From NCBI GenBank assembly GCA_036394195.1, contig DASWFO010000281.1, positions 1 to 17,244 on the forward strand: a DNA stretch of 17,244 nucleotides, in the 5' to 3' direction. This DNA comes from DATJPD01 sp036394195 (GTDB taxonomy: Bacteria > Pseudomonadota > Alphaproteobacteria > CACIAM-22H2). Of this stretch, positions 14,894-17,244 are shown in pieces. The translations under genes were made by a program, and so were the position numbers. A model generated the notes under the pieces. The model was not told where the DNA came from. It saw only the letters and a list, made by a program, of their open reading frames with translations, and did no database searches. The number at the start of each line of letters is the position of its first letter. Position 1 is the stretch's first letter.

Positions 14894-14991
14894 TTCGTCG
14901 GCTTGACCATTGCTGGACATGACCGCCTCGCGCGGCCTCCGCGCGCCGGTCGCTTGCGCACCTGAGCGCGGCACACCGCCTCAAGGCTAGG

Positions 14992-15273
14992 TTAGAGCGG
15001 CACGCACGCCATATAGGTGACGCGGAAATTCGCGGCGAGGTACTGGCGCAACAGGGCCCGGGCGTGCTTTTCGCATTCGGCACGGCTGGGGAACGGTGCG
15101 CCGTCCTTGACGATGCCGCGGATGCATCTCGTGCCGTCGGGCATGCAGGTGTCGGTGGCCACCGCCCACAGGCCGGATTGCGCCCGGGCGGTCCCCATCA
15201 CCGCGAAGGCGGTCGCGAGGATCAGGCCGGCCGCGAACAGCGCGGCGGCGTGGTGGGCGCGACGGAACGGCAT
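14992..15273 (-). CDS. Small exported cysteine-containing protein, unknown function
   Basis: The 93-residue protein has a signal peptide (residues 1-31: RR, hydrophobic core AALFAAGLILATAFAVMG, cleavage probably after ARA). The mature part has about 62 residues with four cysteines (C43, C50, C67, C90), enough for two disulfides in the periplasm. Visible features are DTCMPDGTRCIRGIVKDG and the C-terminus TYMACVPL. I do not recognise the family. A TATAAT box ends five bases before the ATG, so the mRNA is probably leaderless. A second copy of the 3' end lies at 12710-12768. It is divergent from the sulfotransferase-like gene, with 59 bp between them. Confidence 0.8.
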   Translation of the reverse strand: MPFRRAHHAAALFAAGLILATAFAVMGTARAQSGLWAVATDTCMPDGTRCIRGIVKDGAPFPSRAECEKHARALLRQYLAANFRVTYMACVPL

Positions 15274-15278
15274 GCTGC

Positions 15279-15307
15279 ATTATAGCCGAACTGGGTCGAT
15301 TCGTCAT
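15279..15307 (-). promoter_or_regulatory. Promoter giving a leaderless transcript of the small exported gene
   Basis: On the minus strand ATGACG (15307-15302) and TATAAT (15284-15279) are 17 bases apart. The ATG (15273-15271) follows the -10 box by five bases, so the expected transcription start falls on or next to the A of the start codon. No room remains for a ribosome site. The signal peptide requires this ATG. Confidence 0.55.
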
Positions 15308-15332
15308 TTGACGCTAAACTTCCGCCGACTCG

Positions 15333-16325
15333 ATGCGCGCCATCTTCATCCATAGCGGCTGGCGGACCGGCAGCACCTATTTCTGGACCAAATTCCGGCA
15401 GCAGCCGGCATGCCTGGCCTTCTACGAGCCGTTCAACGAGATGCTGTCGGCCATGTCGCCGGCCGAGGTATTCACCGCGCGTCACGACCTGTCGGCGCTG
15501 AAGCACTCGGACATCGGCCTCCCCTATTTCCACGAGTACATCCCGCTGCTCGGCCCCGGCGGTCACAAGCTGTACAAGCTCGAGTTCAGCTATCGCAACT
15601 ATTTCGTGCTCGAGGAGGAGTTGCCGGACCAGCGGGCCTATGTCGAGAGCCTGCTGCAGCACGGTGCCCGGATGCACCAGTTGCCGGTGCTGGGCTTCGT
15701 CCGGTCGCTCGGCCGCGTCGGCTGGTTCAAGCGGCGGTTTGAAGGTGCCACCAACATCGTGGTCGTGCGCAGCCCGGTCGGCCAGTGGATGTCGGCCCGC
15801 CAGATGGCCCGGCAGCACGAGCACGAGTTCTTCGATCCGATGCAGGCGCTGATCCTGGCGCATGCGCGCGGCAGCGACGCGCTCGCCGAACAGGCGCGGG
15901 CCTTCGGCCTGCCGCGGCTGGAGGATCATCCCCTGCCGGCGGCGATGAACCTGGCCCGCGACCTGGCGCTGAAGGCCGCCCCGGCCGACCGGTTCCGGAT
16001 GTTCGCCGCGGTGTACATGCTGTCGTATCTCGCCGCGGCACCGCATGCCGACCTGGTCGTCGACATGGATCGCCTGTCCAGCGAGCCCGCCTACCAGGTC
16101 GAAACCGCCGATACGGTCCGGCGGCTCACCGGCGTGGCGCTCGATTTCTCGGACGCGCAGATGCCGCGCCACGTCCGTCCCGACGTCGACCTCCGCGCGG
16201 CGCTGGCGGAGATCCGGGCACAGATCCCGACATTTCCGATGCCGCACGGCGCAGAGCCGCGCGAGGCCGAAGCGCGCGCACTGATCGCGCGGAAATTCAA
16301 AGAAGATGAGGAGCTACTAGCCTAA
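15333..16325 (+). CDS. Sulfotransferase-like protein
   Basis: The 330-residue protein begins with a strand and P-loop-like turn, IFIHSGWRTGSTYFW (4-18), matching the 5'-phosphosulfate loop of PAPS-dependent sulfotransferases. The second motif, IVVVRSPVGQWMSARQ (142-157), matches the 3'-phosphate binding strand-helix with Arg and Ser. Such enzymes move sulfonate from PAPS to hydroxyl or amino groups of glycans, lipids or small molecules; the acceptor here is unknown. No signal peptide is present, so it should act in the cytosol. ATG 15333 lacks a clear ribosome site. PAPS would come from CysDNC, encoded 13 kb away. The remaining sequence is divergent, so a non-catalytic relative or another P-loop transferase remains possible. 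Confidence 0.75.
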   Translation: MRAIFIHSGWRTGSTYFWTKFRQQPACLAFYEPFNEMLSAMSPAEVFTARHDLSALKHSDIGLPYFHEYIPLLGPGGHKLYKLEFSYRNYFVLEEELPDQRAYVESLLQHGARMHQLPVLGFVRSLGRVGWFKRRFEGATNIVVVRSPVGQWMSARQMARQHEHEFFDPMQALILAHARGSDALAEQARAFGLPRLEDHPLPAAMNLARDLALKAAPADRFRMFAAVYMLSYLAAAPHADLVVDMDRLSSEPAYQVETADTVRRLTGVALDFSDAQMPRHVRPDVDLRAALAEIRAQIPTFPMPHGAEPREAEARALIARKFKEDEELLA

Positions 16326-16327
16326 TC

Positions 16328-16396
16328 CGTCATTGCGAGCGAAGCGAAGCAATCCAGCATGTTGCCCTGGATTGCTTCGCTTCGCTCGCAATGACG
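16328..16396. repeat. Perfect 30-bp inverted repeat (palindromic intergenic element)
   Basis: Arm 16328-16357 and arm 16367-16396 are perfectly complementary over 30 bases around a 9-base loop. The arms contain the internal tandem GCGAAGCGAAGC. I recall closely similar CATTGCGAGCGAAGC palindromes as high-copy intergenic repeats in Bradyrhizobium-like and other alphaproteobacterial genomes. It lies between two converging genes, 3 bases after one stop and 5 before the other. The transcript of either strand would form a very stable hairpin, so it may also stop transcription from both sides, though it lacks a T-tract. Confidence 0.9.
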
Positions 16397-16400
16397 ACCG

Positions 16401-17244
16401 TCAAGCCTGCAGGGCGGCTTTCACCCGATCCGGCGTCAGCGGGGCGCGACGGATGCGAACACCGGTCGCGTCGAAGATGGCATTCGCCACCGCCGCCGGG
16501 ATGGTGCGCATCGACGGCTCGCCCGCCCCCTGCGGCATCATCTCGGGCCGGTTGACCATGACGACGTCGACGGTTTCCGGCGCCTCGGTCATGTCGAGGA
16601 TCGGGTAGGTGAGCCAATCGACGCTGGTCACGTTCTTGCGGTCGAACGCGACCTCCTCCCACAGCGAGCGGCTGATGCCCTGGCACACGTTGCCCTCGAC
16701 GCACAGCTTGAGACCCTCAGGATTGATGATGAGGCCGCAATCGTGGGCGACGGTGAACTTCCGCACCCACACCCCACCCGTCTTGCGATTCACCTCGACC
16801 TCGGCGATCGACGCCACCACCGTGCCGCTGCGCTGCGCGAACGAAATGCCCTGCCCGGTCACGACGTCGCCGCGCTGGCCGCGCCGCGCGGTGCCGGCGG
16901 GTCCGGTCTTCCATCCCGACTTCTCCGCCACCGCCTTGACGACCGCGATGTCGCGCGAGTCCTTCAGGTATTTGAGGCGGAATTCGACCGGGTCGGCGTT
17001 GACCGCCGCCGCCAGCTCGTCGATGAAGGATTCGCTGGCGAAATGGATCTGCGGTCCGACCGGATCGCGCAGATGCGCGGTGCGCAACGGCGAGGCCTTG
17101 TCGAGGAGCTGCGGGATCGTCTCCCAGGCCATCCGCTTGTTGGCGAAGCCGTAGGATTCCGACGGCACGCCGAAAGCGTCGACCGGCTTGCTCGGCAGGC
17201 CCATGAGCTGGCCCGCAAGGCTGTCGCCGGGATCGGATTCATTC
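16401..17244 (-). CDS. Xanthine dehydrogenase-family molybdopterin-binding subunit, C-terminal part (5' end outside window)
   Basis: The visible 281 codons are the C-terminal third of a large molybdenum hydroxylase subunit of the xanthine dehydrogenase/aldehyde oxidase family. These enzymes hydroxylate aldehydes, purines or N-heterocycles with water as oxygen source. Recognisable segments are FIDELAAAVNADPVEFRLKY, then VVASIAEVEVNRKTGGVWV, then VAHDCGLIINPEGLKLCVEG, and QGAGEPSMRTIPAAVANAIF, whose Glu corresponds to the catalytic base of the family. The C-terminus RAPLTPDRVKAALQA is complete. The frame stays open to the window edge; the ATG at 17204 is internal, since homologous sequence (NESDPGDSLAGQL) continues before it. 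Subfamily (for example isoquinoline 1-oxidoreductase-like or CO dehydrogenase-like) cannot be settled from this part. Confidence 0.93.
   Translation of the reverse strand, partial: NESDPGDSLAGQLMGLPSKPVDAFGVPSESYGFANKRMAWETIPQLLDKASPLRTAHLRDPVGPQIHFASESFIDELAAAVNADPVEFRLKYLKDSRDIAVVKAVAEKSGWKTGPAGTARRGQRGDVVTGQGISFAQRSGTVVASIAEVEVNRKTGGVWVRKFTVAHDCGLIINPEGLKLCVEGNVCQGISRSLWEEVAFDRKNVTSVDWLTYPILDMTEAPETVDVVMVNRPEMMPQGAGEPSMRTIPAAVANAIFDATGVRIRRAPLTPDRVKAALQA

Larger units (their letters stand above)
14655..14991. other. 337-bp intergenic region at the right side of the islet
   Basis: No gene is evident. From left to right it holds the leader of the hypothetical gene with a perfect palindrome (14695-14711), its promoter (14730-14757), a small CCCGC/GCGGG hairpin (14819-14832), the tRNA-Ser 3'-end copy (14881-14893), and a 7-bp GC-rich hairpin (14929-14945). 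That last hairpin lies about 50 bp past the stop of the small exported gene; it lacks a T-tract, so I do not call it a terminator. Confidence 0.6.

Noticed and set aside
12710..15051. The duplicated 59-bp segments as perfect att sites or a target-site duplication of the islet
   Set aside because: The copies differ by synonymous changes and an indel and coincide with a coding 3' end, so paralogous gene ends explain them better.
16328..16396. CRISPR repeat
   Set aside because: There is only one palindrome with a 9-base loop and no spaced repeats. No array-like pattern is present anywhere in the window.

Overview
The window is high-G+C bacterial DNA: a hand count of bases 15841-15900 gives 46 of 60 G+C. 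It has dense genes, GTG as well as ATG starts, and a CysN-CysC fusion next to cysD. Together with the 30-bp palindromic repeat at 16328-16396, which resembles intergenic repeats familiar to me from Bradyrhizobiaceae-type genomes, this suggests an alphaproteobacterium, probably of the Rhizobiales. That placement is inference, because no rRNA or marker gene is present.

Layout. (1) 1-3059, plus strand: the end of cysD, the fused cysNC (sulfate activation to PAPS) and an exported-looking YqgE/AlgH protein. (2) 3079-10560, minus strand, six genes pointing left. In order of transcription they are a secreted animal-type haem peroxidase and a compact GspK-like minor pseudopilin (35 bp apart), eutB and eutC (overlapping by 4 nt), then an ATP-grasp ligase and a two-Rossmann FAD/NAD(P) oxidoreductase. 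The peroxidase has an unusually structured upstream region. (3) 10891-10980: tRNA-Ser(UGA). (4) 11156-12702, plus strand: a CYTH-CHAD (polyphosphate/triphosphate-binding) gene broken by a one-base frameshift. (5) About 12769-14893: a lower-G+C islet (32 of 60 in 14221-14280) with three minus-strand genes: a DUF6338-like membrane protein, a translationally coupled Pro-rich GYQP-repeat protein, and an orphan protein behind a near-consensus sigma70 promoter and a perfect palindrome. A 3'-end fragment of a small exported gene lies on its left. A 13-bp copy of the tRNA-Ser 3' end and the intact paralogue of that gene lie on its right. (6) 14992-16325: the intact small exported protein, apparently on a leaderless mRNA, and a divergent sulfotransferase-like gene. 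(7) 16328-16396: the palindromic repeat between two converging genes. (8) 16401-17244: the C-terminal part of a xanthine dehydrogenase-family molybdopterin subunit that runs off the window.

How the genes connect. CysDNC makes PAPS, the sulfonate donor that the sulfotransferase-like protein would use, but the two loci are 13 kb apart, so the link is only metabolic. EutBC splits ethanolamine into acetaldehyde and ammonia with adenosylcobalamin; no microcompartment or reactivase gene accompanies it. The FAD enzyme plus ATP-grasp pair looks like a small tailoring or biosynthetic cassette with an unknown product. I see no CRISPR array, transposase, integrase or complete mobile element. The least explained parts are the islet, the peroxidase/pseudopilin pair and the FAD/ATP-grasp cassette.
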